DNA from: Henricia sp. BOLD:AAB3569
Taxonomy: Eukaryota; Echinodermata; Asteroidea; Spinulosida; Echinasteridae
NCBI GenBank assembly: GCA_037783545.1
Contig: JBBELK010000009.1
Location: forward strand, 3,162,001-3,226,000
Reading direction: 5' to 3'
DNA: 64,000 nucleotides
In this document: in pieces, positions 11,506 through 24,400 of the stretch
How the letters are laid out: the number at the start of each line of letters is the position of its first letter
How positions within the stretch are numbered: the stretch's first letter is position 1
The notes under the pieces: generated by a model
Told to the model about the DNA's origin: nothing
Database searches by the model: none
Seen by the model: the letters and a program-made list of their open reading frames with translations, nothing else
Program-made: the position numbers and the translations under genes

Positions 11506-12232
11506 AGTCTATACACCAAGTGCTTTTCCTGAAAACATGCTGGCATTTTTTTTGGGGGTACCCAGTATTACCAGTATAAGAAACGATGACAGTGTTAAAA
11601 AATGAAAGTTACCGTACACTAATGTCCTTGGGGTGGAGTGTTTGATACTTTAGTATTGGTTTCTTGATATGACAGACAAAATTGCTTTGCCAACAACGGG
11701 ACACATTATTGCCAATATAATTGTACCGACCATGCAAATTAACCAGGTATATTAAACCTATATTAAGAAGTATAATTTAACAGTTATTCACATGTACGTA
11801 CATTACTTTCAATTCATTCGGATGAAGAGTAAAACAACAAAAAAGAAGCATTCTCGACTTGGCGTGATACATGTACAATCTCGAGCTGTGCGGAGTTACG
11901 TTCTGTAGGTTTATATATGGAAACCTTGCACACACTGTCAGTACAGTTGTTAACAGCATGGGAATTTGACTAAACAGTTCCAAATCCCACCTGAAGTGCA
12001 CAACAGGATCAAGGAGTTTTTACTTATCCTTACACAGAAAACTTGATGGAGTTTGCACACCCAAGCAAAGGAGCATAGCTCAAGTCTAGGGAAGAGTCTA
12101 TTCACCGAGCTCCTTCCCAATCAATATCATACAATGAGAGATCGGCACCAGTCTCTCACGTTGTGCATATATATGCAACTTGTCTTTAAAATGGCGACGA
12201 ATCCGGGGGAGTGCGCGGGCGAGGGCGCCATT

Positions 12233-12481
12233 TCAACGCTTGCTCTTGCTTTTGCTCTCTGTGTGTTTGGTGCCGCCGGCGGTTCCCACGTTGCCCTGCG
12301 ATGTGACTTGCGACGTAGCTTTTTGCTTCAGCATGGTCCAATCGAATGTGTAGTCGTACTGGTGGTTTAGGGTACGGAACAGGATGCGGAACAGTTGACG
12401 TAGGTACATGTAGTCTGGTGCCTCCTCAAAGCGCAGGCCTCGGACGTAGTTCAGGTACATGGCAAACTCGGCAGGAAAGCC
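12233..12481 (-). CDS. CSNK1A1: CK1-alpha exon 7 (C-terminal lobe, stop)
   Basis: Acceptor GCACAAACAG precedes GGCTTTCCTGCC. It encodes [36 protein letters not shown] and [18 protein letters not shown], all standard CK1-alpha, then a variable tail of about 30 residues and TGA at 12233-12235. Confidence 0.95.
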   Translation of the reverse strand, partial: GFPAEFAMYLNYVRGLRFEEAPDYMYLRQLFRILFRTLNHQYDYTFDWTMLKQKATSQVTSQGNVGTAGGTKHTESKSKSKR

Positions 12482-15400
12482 CTGTTTGTGCAACATGGAA
12501 AATATGTATTAAGTACACGTACGGTACATGTTGTTAAAGGAGTGTGTTCAGATTTTTGCCCAAAATGGATTTCGTTTTAACCTAAGAATCATATAAAATA
12601 CCTCCCCAAAATACTATCCGTGGGAAGAAAACAGGAAATTTGCAATCTCCAATTTGGATGTGGAAGCAAAAAGATTAGTGTAATTACTGCACTGCTTTAT
12701 GGAACCAGATAAATTAGTTTACAAAACATCAGTGTTTTTTTGACAATATCCTTGAAAATATACGCGAAATTTCAGATTGGTAATGAAAAAAATATGTTTC
12801 AAAATTATTTTTTTAACAATATCGCTAATCGTCGGGTACGATTCGTCATTGTTTCGAGAATTTGTATAGACTCCGCGTGCCACCGCATGTTTATTTATGA
12901 TGATGCAAGGTTTGAATTTGATTTTTGTTCCTATAATGGGCATGTGGAAGTTTTGAAGGTTAGATTAAATTGTTCTTGGCCAGATATGGAATAACCCCTT
13001 TCAAATTGTTATATACTGGTTACAAACACTCGGGCCGTAGCGCAGCGCTCCTAAAAATAAATGCATGACTTAATGCTTAGTGCTATTTTAAACACGACGG
13101 CAGACGGTTCTTATATTTATTCGTTGTATGTGGAATATGTGGGGCGGGAACCAGTCTACAGCTTACGCATATCTACAGCTTACGCATATCTACAAATGTG
13201 TAGCATATAGCGAGTCGCATATATGACTCGGTCTTATATTTGTTGTGCTAGTGGCTGTAGTGGCTCTATCATAAATGACCCACCTTACAGAGCACCTCAA
13301 CTGGCGTGGACATTTTCTTCTCGCTGATTTTTTCATATTTTTGTCTCTTGGTGGCAGCTTTCAGGCCTTGCCATGGTAGACTGGTTCTGTTGAAGTACAT
13401 CAGCACGTAGCCGAGGGATTCCACGTCGTCACGTCGACTGGAATTAGGGAAAAATACATTTATTTATTGTTATTAAATGAACTTCATTTCGCAGCCTGTA
13501 GGATGAATTGCATGAAACTTACAAGTGTCTTCCACCTAAACATCGAGATACGTAGGTGGGTGGTGCCATTGGCAGCCGACGGCCAGAGACACCTGGTAAT
13601 CCCTTTACTCTTCACGAAGGAGTGCTCTGGGATCTTTTAAGTGTGTTACACAACGGACTGGACCAACGGCTTTACATCCCTTCCGAAGGATAGAGCAATT
13701 GTGGTTGAACGCCTTCCTCAAGGGTACATGTACCACCAAGTTTTCACCCCTGTTGCGAGTTAACGACCGAAACCACTAGGCCATGGTAGCCCACAACTGC
13801 AAGTATACCAATGTTGTAGTTGGTTACGGGCCGAGTAATGAGACAGCCGAGTACCATTTGAGTACAAGTATTTTGCCAACTGAGTACAGGTTTCAGAATA
13901 CCAAATACTTGGAACCGCATTGGGATAGAAGTTGCAGTGGCGGGACCAGCCTCATTAAAATACAGGAATACAATGGATTTCAGGGGATTTCAGGGGATTT
14001 CATAGCATTATGGCGTTTGATGCCGCTGTGCACAAATGATCTTTGAATGATATTGAAAACTGACCTCTGCTCAATACCAAGATGTGCATTGATGCTGGCG
14101 TATCTGGCTGTACCCGTTAAGTTCTTGTCCTCTCGGTACGGGATGTGCGCCTTCGTCCGGCCGTCACGGAACTTTTTGGCGAGCCCAAAATCTATCACAT
14201 AAAGCTGTAAAAAAGGATGAAACAATTGATTAAACAAATGTATTGAAACTGTTGAAACTGAAAAGCATCAGTATAAAGGGGTTGAACACCGAGCTTGGGA
14301 TCAGCTCCGGATTAAAAACTTGGACTAAAAGCTCTCGGGACTGAAATTAGTCCCGGATCAGATCCCGAGATTTGGTTTTGCATCAGATTGTAATCGCATT
14401 ACAATAAAGTGCGGTCACACAAACACGTCATGGTATTGTAATCCATCCCATCGTCCCCTGCGGTGGCTTTCCCCGTGTTGCGTGGGCGTGCTTACTGCCT
14501 AACCACGCCGCACGCGCCTGGCGCCCTGTGAATGAAAAAGCATGCCAGGCACACGTGTTGAAGCAGAAAGTACGTGCGCGCACGCGTAGGGCGAGTTACC
14601 GCAGGGGCTTATGGGATTGATTGTAATACAATTACGAGATGGGATCACACATGTTTTTGGCCCATTTATTGTAAACCGATTACAATCAGATTACAAACCA
14701 ACGATAACAATTCTTATTGTCGACCGATTGTGATACGATTACAATAAATTTAGGGTAACACAAACAAAATCTTGTAACGATACTATAGTAATACTATAAT
14801 AAATTGGGATGTCGTAATTCGTGTGACCCCGGTCCAAGTCTTGGGGCAATGATTCACTAAGATTGGTTACGTCATGGCCAATCGTAGGAATAATTAGGGA
14901 ATGTATGACATAGGCTCAAGATCAACGACAGATGTAAACGCGGCATTCTGAATCACTGTGGTTATTAACACCGACGCATTCGTATCAGAGGATCAATCTT
15001 GATCCCAAGCTGGGGACCAGTGTGAACACAGCGTGATGTACCTGATTGCAATGTCTCCCGATGCCCATGAGGAAGTTATCTGGCTTGATGTCTCTGTGGA
15101 TGAAATTCTTGGAGTGGATGTATTCTATACGGCTGATCATCTGCAAAATTGATAAATTATTAATTAAAAAATTTGAATACGCTAACACATCACGTACGAA
15201 TGATTTCTAGATTTCCCGAAGATAAATCCTCTCTAGAGTCTAATTTGGGAACCGGAATCGCGATTCTGTCTTTTGGAGTAATCGATTCTCATTATCTTGG
15301 CGATTCAAGGAAGTACCTGATTCTGAATTTAATGGGCTACAGAAATAAAAAAATTCCAGGACTTTGGCCTTGTTTGCAAGATTTGTTTGCATAATTTTAG

Positions 15401-18400
15401 TGCAAAACTTCTTTTAAAAATGGAAATCAAATCTGAATAGAATCGTGATTCCTAAGTGGAATTCCTAATACAGAAAACGTACAGATCAAACATGTCAAAA
15501 TCGATGCTGGAAATGCCAAAACCTATAAAAACGTGGACAAATGTATGCATGTACGGGAAATCTGGATACAGTGAAAAAAAAATAATAATAATTGGCTCCA
15601 CAGAGATTTGAACTGCAGACCTTCTGCCTAATGTCTAGACACCCTACCAATTGAGCTATGAAGCCAACGGTGGTCTCGAAACATAGTAATATGCAGTTGT
15701 TCCTCACTGATTGAGATTGGCTATCATGGAGGTTAACCAGTTAATGCTGGGATTATTTCAAACAGTGCGGTACATTGGCGCTGGTTTATTTTTAGTTGAA
15801 GAACTCATTAACCATGCGTATAAAGTATTGTTGTTATGTCGATGCACTGTCATTGTACACCCCAATGTAGCTTTTGTTATAAACTGTTTTGGTCATTTCT
15901 CATGGAAATTACTGCGTGTTTAGGTAAAACTTAAGGCTATGCATGGTGGAAATCAACAAGTGTATAGGTTTGCGGTAGCACCATGTGAATCTCTTTTGTA
16001 CATGTGTGGTTCTGAAAAGAACCGTTGAGTGTGAACTAAACGTTTCGAACAGTGTCGTTCTGTTCGTCTTCAGGAGCACGTCAAACGCAGTATAACAAAC
16101 TAATTTTCCCTAGATGTGTTTACTAGTCCTCCACTACATCGATGTGGAAATCTTGGCATGATTACACGTCCTCCGGCGTCAAATGGTTACCAAGCCCTAC
16201 AGAGAAAAAAAAGGAAAGGAAGGGGCATGCGCGGTATCCGCCCTTTGCTGCGGGCGCTCAACTCCCAACTCCTTGGCTTAAAACCTGGCGATAGAGCCGA
16301 CTATTGCTCGGGTTTGCCGTTTCCTTCCCCAGTGCAAGCACCACGTACCCATTAACGACTGGGTGGCCGGGGCCCGCTACACCAGCTGACGCTGGCGGCG
16401 ATGTACAGCTAAGTTTTCCGGACCAATGGAAAAGCCTGCAACCGAGATAAAGATCCCCCCAGAGTCAAGTTAAAACACCCTGCTCACCTGGTCGGCTAGC
16501 ATGAGGACTGTTTTCATGGTGAATCTGCGACTGCAGAAGTTGAAGAGGTCTTCCAGGCTTGGTCCAAGGAGATCCATGACGAGGACGTTGTAGTCCTTTT
16601 CCGTGCCAAACCATCTGAAAGATAACAGATAATGTTTTATTAGAAAAAAAACTGAATTTAAATGATTCGCAATGCAAATAGGCAGGCCCAATCATTTCAT
16701 GACAGCATGGTGAACTCTGTAAAAAAGGAAAAATGTAAGGGGTGGCTTAAAGTTGTCAATATTTTCACGGTTCTACAAAGCGTAAATGTCAATACTTTGG
16801 AGAACAGAATGTACATGTATTAACAACAAAGACATGATGCTATTTAAAGCACTTCTTATCTTGGCTCTGGAGAGACTTACGAAAGTATGGTGGCTTATGC
16901 CAATCATAAAAACGGTCAGGAATCACATGATCATGTTGCTGAGCATTGATTGGTCTGCAGTAAGAAGCACGCTCCAGTGTGCTCTTTCACTTCATGTTTT
17001 TGTTAAATGTTAAGTATAGTATTTATAACCTTTCTGTAAAATGATTGGCCTCACTGTCAATTAGGGTATTTTTTTTTGCCCTACCCAACGTAACTTGATC
17101 AGCACTGTATACTCCGTGCTTTCCGAGACACTATAAGAAAAAAAAACCATGGGACTCAAAACCCATGACCCTCCTGCATACATGTACTAGTCAGACGTCT
17201 TAACCATACCGGTAGCTACCAACATTAATGTTTTTGTTAAATGTTAAGTATAGTATTTATAACCTTTCTGTAAAATTATTGGCCTCACTGTCAATTAGGG
17301 TATTTGTTTTGCCCTACTTGATCAGCACTGTATGAGAAAAAAACCCATGGGACTCAAAACCCATGACCCTCCTGCATACTAGTCAGACGTCTTAACCAGT
17401 ACCTGCCAACATTGCCGAGTAAAAAAAAATCGGACTGTAGTGAAACTTGCAACGGTCGAGTTGGTACAACGGTCAAGTTGACCTGTAGTACTGCACCTGT
17501 TTTCATGTACTGTACACAACACGTGCGGCACACGGAGAGTCAGGTCAAGTTGACCGTTCCGATTGATTTTCAACACTTTTAACACTTAAAAATTGGACTA
17601 GTTGTCAGGTATGCTTAACCACTTGACTAAGCTGGCCTGTATTGACTAGCCAGTTTGAATTATTTAGCAGCATGTACATGTACCTCAACTGATCAGAGAA
17701 TGCGATTTGGCTTGCGTCAGGGAAACTCAATATTAATTAGAGTTTGTTTTGCTGTACCGGACATAACTTGATTAGCACAGTGGCCTTACATTCCGATCTT
17801 AACAGACAGAGTCTTTGTCAAAAGCTGTGTACCGCAAGTGACAGGACAATGTACATGTAGGGAGAAAAAAAGCACATGTAAATTTGCACACAAAAGCACA
17901 TAATTATTGTACATGTACACTCCACGTACGTACATGGCTGCAAAAATACGTGCATAAGTTTAGTCAAAATTTGGGGTATTTTTTGGGCCCTAAATTTCGT
18001 AGCAACTGTACATGCTGTAACCATATGCCAAAGTACAGGTACATGTATAATTGGGGTCTTAATGCAAAACATGTGCTTCTCAGCTGGGAAACCAGCATTG
18101 ATGCATATTGCTCTAGAAAAATCTTGGGGTTAACCATGTTAACACTGGGTTGACAAAGAAGCAGCACGTTTCACACATGTAAAATTTTCAACCCTCTACT
18201 AATAATAAAAAAAGTGCTCATACAAATATTTCCTTGTACTTATACAAATTAAAATGTACTCCGAGAACAATAGTGCTAAATTTAGATTTTTCATGTACCG
18301 TATCCACCTTTTGCATTAGTCCGGCAGCTTGTTTTCAGCACACAGACCGCTTTATGCAATCATGCATAATGATGACGGTGTTACAAATGTAAATATTTTG

Positions 18401-21400
18401 TTGTCAGCTTAATTACAAAAAAAGAAATTGAAATCACATGCGGGTGCCGACGAGAAACTAGTAATCTAATTTCATTGGCCTAATGGTACAGTGTAATTTT
18501 TATCAACCTCATGACAATGCCTCATTAAAAACATAAAGACAATGTCTTCTTGTATACTGTATAGGCCTATGGTACAAATCAACACTGCGCACAAAACACT
18601 TAAAACTTCATTGTTTAACAAGTAAATCTACAGCATAATGGCTTGTTATTATTACTAGTAATTGACAGAAACCAAGATTTGAGCATAATATTTCAGAAAA
18701 CAGACCCTTTGTGAGACTGAGAGACCTTGAGCCGTGAACCCATTGTTCAATGGCTTTTGGTAACAGTGCACCATGTACATGGAGAGGTCATTGAGTGGGC
18801 AACTCCCTGCATAAAGTTGTAGCAGTTTTCAGCTGTATACATAATGTACTCTAACTTGTCACGTTTCCTTAAAAATTGCTAAAATTCCAAAATGTGTCTG
18901 GTTAATTTTAAAGACAGATTTCACGATTGGAAAACTGTTTAACATAAACGGCGTTATATTACCTCCATGTGTGATTGAGGATGCGTATGATAACAACCAA
19001 CCTGTGTACAAGTCAGCTCAGTACTTCATCCATAAATCCTGAAAAAAAATACTGAAAACTGTGTCTGAGCTTTCAAGAAATTGTGCAAAGCCACCGTCCT
19101 ATTTACATGTAGGCTGGTTCCCTGGATGTACTGCACGAAAAGCTGAGACATTTACCACAGTAGACATGGGCCTTGTTTCGCTCACATGAGAACAACTTGC
19201 AAAAAACGTGTGCTCATACACCGGTATATAAATTTATCATCAATTGTTGTTTTCTTATAAACAGAAAACATCTTATAAAAAACACCATACATACCGGTAC
19301 ATACATGTAGACCCAAGAGGTCACATAATCTTTAGGATTCTCCCAAACATTGTACAAAGATTAGATTGCACTACAGAACATTAGCTCTAAGACCGTGTTT
19401 ACACTGGTCCCGAGCTCGGGATCAAGATTGACCCCCTGATAAGAATGTGTTGAGGTTAACCGCAATGGTCTCGAGTGCCGCGTTTATATCTGTTGTTGAT
19501 CCCGAGCGCGGAGCCAGAAGTTGCAGTCAAAGGTCAAGCTAACGCAGCAGAATTCCGAGATGTTCCGTCCAGTTCAGCCATTATTTCTGCGCTGGCTCAA
19601 ATGTCGAAAAACTTCGCCAGTTTGTCGTTGCTCCACGAGCGCCCGCGAACTTCGTTTGCCATCTTTTCACACGAAGACAACTCGACTCGGCTACTTCGTC
19701 TTCGTCAACTTCTCTTCACGACGAAATAATGTCAACTTATGCTATGTCGGAAATCGTTGAATGACACTCCGAAATCCTTGATATAACAACTAAAAACTAA
19801 GCTGTATGATAATGACAAAGTGTCGCTAGATAGTTGCAGAAAGTAGAGAAGTTGCAGAAAGTAGAGGAAATACAGAAACACTTTTTCTCAACGTGTGAAG
19901 TTTGTATCGGACACGCAAAAGAGATTGCTGAATGCAGGATACCAATTACGTTTGTAGTACGTTGTGTTTTCGTAACGGACACCAGCGATCGAGATTCTCA
20001 GCGTTGCATCACATGAGTCGCGTCGGGGTATCAGGCATTTTGTCCAGGCATATATGCATGCACACAATGCATGGAACCAGTGGTACTATGTACACGTGTA
20101 TATAATACGAGCGCGGGCTTCCCTGGAATTTTCGCGCGCTTTAGCCCGCAACAGGATGTGGGGCTGTGTGGGGAAGATTTATTGCCCAGCTAACCGCAAA
20201 CTGATCCCGAGCTCGGGATCGAACCCTCCGCCATCGCGAGACCAAAATCTCGGGGTCTGATCCGGGGCCAGTTTGGTTCCGAGAGCGTTTACACCTATTT
20301 GTGATCCGGGGCTGATCCCGAGCTCGGTGTTCGATCCCGAGCTCGGGATCAAGTGTAAACACGGTCTAACACTCCTCAATCCTCCAATATCAATACGATT
20401 TTACATACATTGTACACCCTACGGTAGAGAGTTAGGGTTACACCGTGTTTAGACTGGTCCCGAGCTCGGGATCAAGATTGATCCCGATAAGAATGCGTCA
20501 GTGTTAACCGCAATGATCCCGAGTGCCATGTTTACATTCTGTAGTTGATCTCCAGCGAAGTGCCAGCAGTTGCAGTCAAAGGTCATGCTCTATGTGTGCA
20601 TGTACTGATCAATGTGTGCATGGATTGTGCATGTACAGTGTAAAAGGCCACTTGAATTTCGCAGGCTTTTCCCCCGCTACAGCTGTGGAGCGGATGCGAC
20701 AGGATGCGGCAAAGATTAACTGCTTATCTACGGTAACTCCGAGAGCGTTTACCCAGTTTGTGATGCGGGGCTGATCCCGAGCTCGGTGTTCGACCCCGAG
20801 CTCGGGATAACCCCGTGAATCAATACAGTATTAAAATTAAAACATTCATTACTTGTAAAAAAATTAAAAAGCAGACATCAACTAAATAAAATTGTGCAAA
20901 TAGCATATGTATACGTGACATTTGGTGTTTTATTTCCAGCAGATTTTGTTTGAGTCACACAGACATTCAAGCTAGAATCCTTCAAATTAAAATTAAAAAG
21001 GATTGTTTAGTTTAGGAACATGTATTCATTAATTTAAAAAGGAAATAATTTGTGGTCGGAGTGAAAGCACCATCGTGGTTTCCCAGTTACATGTACATGT
21101 TCATCCACAACTACATGTACATGTACCGCACTTTGCTAAATAATTCAAAATGTAGAAATATTTGAAATATATGGTATTTTACAAAATGTGACCCAACTTC
21201 ATGGACAACTTAACCATACACCATTTCCTTGCTCTGTGCACATGTATACTAGGTTACTATCACATACATATGTAGGCCTACATGTACATTATGAATCATG
21301 CTGATGTAGGCCCATATGTACAGACACCACAGCTATGAAGTAAACATCCTTGACAAGCAGTGATTAGAAATTGGGAGGATGAGTCAATGTGCACAGACAA

Positions 21401-24400
21401 AGCAAGGATAGGCCACCTTCAGGCGATTTTGTGTGTACATGTACTGTATACATTAACAGTACAGTGCAACCAATAGCATTGGCTTGTAAAATACAGCACT
21501 GTATAGCCTACATGTACTGTGTCTGTACGTATTACACAGATTGGGTGCAGCAGCACAATGTATTGCACTGTGTACGTGCGGATGAGTCAGCCCAAATCCG
21601 GTACGTGGAAATCGGCCGACTGTGTGGGTCAAGCAACCCTCGTGAGGTGTGCTCATTTCCTATACAAAATAGAAATTGGCACGGGCAACTGTCTGTGCCG
21701 AGATTGGGGCATAAAGTTTAGACAGTTAGATGGTGTTTTTGTGTTATGAGATATACATGTAGGCAGTAATCAGGCATATTTTAAGCACTGATGAAATGCT
21801 GAAATATGGCTGTAATGTACTTTAATAATGCATACTGGCATGTTGTTTCCATGGAATTTAAGGCAGCAAAATGTGGCAGTTTACATAATAATTTGAAAAT
21901 TCTGAATTTTTGAAAAAACCCCAACTCCCTAGGGTGTTATGTAAAATCATATTGATTTTGTACATGTAGGATTGATGAGGAGTTTTAGGGTTAAATGCAT
22001 ACAAAATACACACTGTACAGGTAGGTCCTACAACAAATCACAGGTTTTTTATGCTTGAAATTTATTGTACATACAACATGTACATGTATGTACACTGTAT
22101 GTGTACCAGTACTACTACTACGTTATACAGACTTTTTTGACACGGTAACATTTTACCGAGACCCTACGAGAGCATGATCAGTGTCCCTTCGCAGTTTGAC
22201 CTTCACGGCCCGGACGTACGCTTCCAGAGCGCATTTACCGACTCACTGCATGTGTCCGCATTGGACTTTTCGACTCAGGAAAAGTTCCCTGATCCATTTT
22301 CCTGGGCAGACGTTGGCCAGGAAAAGTAACCGCTGGACTCGGGGAAAAGTTATTGAGAGGAAAACGTCCTAGGCTGTCCGCAGAAAAGTACCCATTGTCT
22401 CGGGAAGTTTTCCCCAAAAAAGTCCAATGCGGACAGGCCTTTAGAAGCTGTCAAGTAGGCCTACATGTACCTTCAAATATCCCACTGCTAAAATAAGGAC
22501 TAGAATCATTCGTTTACTTGAAATTCATCAGAACACGAAATCAGCGCCGTTTGTTTTGGAATAAAACAAGTCCTTGTGTATTTTGCATCTGGGTCTTTCT
22601 ATAAATTAGGGGTCCAAGAGTGTGACATTTAGTGTCCCTCGTTACACCCGATATGTGTTTTTGTTCGTACAAAAATCGTTAAAATGGCTTTTAAACCATT
22701 TTATATGAATTGTACTTTATGTACTCACTCTTTGAGATGGAAAGTATTTAAAGAATGTGTTCTGAATTTACAAGAACAAGATGTAAAATGTAACGGGGGA
22801 CACTAAAATTGGACCCCTAATTTATAGAAAGACCCATCTATTTTCCATGCAGTACAGCAAGGGAACCAGCCTAAACATGCTAAATAAAACAATGGCTTCA
22901 CACAACTACATAATGTAATATTAGGATAAATTCATTGTTTTCTTGGAATAAAGTACTGAGCGGACTTGTACAATAAAGTACAAAGGTTGGTTTTTATCAT
23001 ACACATCAATCACACATGGAGGTAACGCCCCTTAGTAACAGTTTTTATAAATCCAATCATGTAATCTATCTTTAATGTTCAGTCTGTCATCATCCCCTAT
23101 CAGTGGATTGGCTATTTTTAATGTTTAGCAGGCATGTTGCACCATACACAGGCCAAACACTCATACTACATGTACACGTAGCATATTAAATTAACACCTG
23201 GCATACCCAAATGTTCCTGTTATATGTACATGTGTAAAGAATTACCGTAGCCTTTTGCATGTTATATGTGAATAGCATCTGGTGTGTATACTTCCTTCCA
23301 CATGTACAGTACACTTAGCATCTACTTGACCAGACTAATTTGTTGTTGCTATGTGGTGCAAGCGGCAGGTGTGAAGTACAGAATCAGTACCGCGTTCACT
23401 GTTGAACCGAATGGCATAAAGCAACCAGACGGTTGATTGATAGGCATACCGTGTACTACGTATGCTCAATAACTATTCAGGGTACCAGCCATTATTCACA
23501 TACATGTATGTTAAACGCAAAGGGCCAATTGCGTCAAGTCCTCAGGACTGCTTCAACAGTGTTCTGGTGTATCTGTACAACTCCAATTTGTGGAACAGGA
23601 CAAAAACGGATGTAAACAGGATTTTGTCATCAGAATAACGGATACTGATCACCTGGACTTGTATTTCCCTTTGCAACTCAAAACTTCCTGCATTTGTGAA
23701 CGTACACGTACATAATATGTACATGTATTGCACATACCGGTACATACATGTAGGCAGACAAATTCAGATTAGGCTTGGGCGATTCAAACCTTTTTGCAGA
23801 TCACTTCCGATTCCACTAAGGAATTGTGATCCCATTCGAATTCAATTTCATTTTTGCCACAAAAGTTGATTTTAAATTTGAAAGAAAATATGTGATCCGC
23901 TCTGAAAAAATATAGTATAAGTTGCGCAAGCTAGGTCGAGTTTTCGCGACCATAGGTAGAAATATGTGGCGGATCCACGCTTATTAAAATACCAAAACAC
24001 AATGGAAAGTCCAGGCGGAGCACAGACATTTCCCCTCAAAGCCCCCAAAACCGCCCTGTATTTCTTCCATGTTTAACTCAGTGAAATTCAAGTTTCTTAA
24101 CCAAGAAATCTTAACCATGACCCGAATAAACAGCAGTCAATATTTGTTTTATATACCGAATGTGTAGATTTTTGTCATCTGGTTGGTTAAAAGTAACGAT
24201 ACATCATACAGTCATGACAGTGGTCCTTCGAGTTTCGATTTCGGAAGCTGGTCTACGGCGGAAAAGTTGTATATTTACAGCAAACTTTTGTAGCATAATC
24301 ACCTGGCACTTTAGTAGCACATTTCACCTGACACAGTTTTCACTGTAGGCCACTTCTCTTATTTTCTTAAGGACTTCATCATCTACGACAGACGTCGAGA

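Larger units (their letters stand above)
6456..12232. other. Intergenic region between the tandem CK1-alpha genes
   Basis: No protein gene is supported. It must hold the 5' UTR and promoter of the left kinase gene (no TATA box or clear start site recognised) and the 3' UTR of the right one. Repeats seen: an inverted copy of the TTAA/AAAGGAG family (7787-8079), a GGGTC-terminal element (9124-9365), a SINE fragment (about 9600-9800), the 812-bp foldback (10550-11361) and a small palindrome (11380-11505). The remainder is AT-rich and featureless to my eye. Confidence 0.5.

Noticed and set aside
16000-16095. Possible Penelope-type retroelement end (AACGTTTCGAACAGTGTCGT)
   Set aside because: Only a short suggestive phrase; no reverse transcriptase or ribozyme structure could be recognised.
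19520-20016. Overlapping open frames with Ser/Leu-rich peptides
   Set aside because: They lie inside a CGAGCTCGG element without any recognisable transposase or splice signals.
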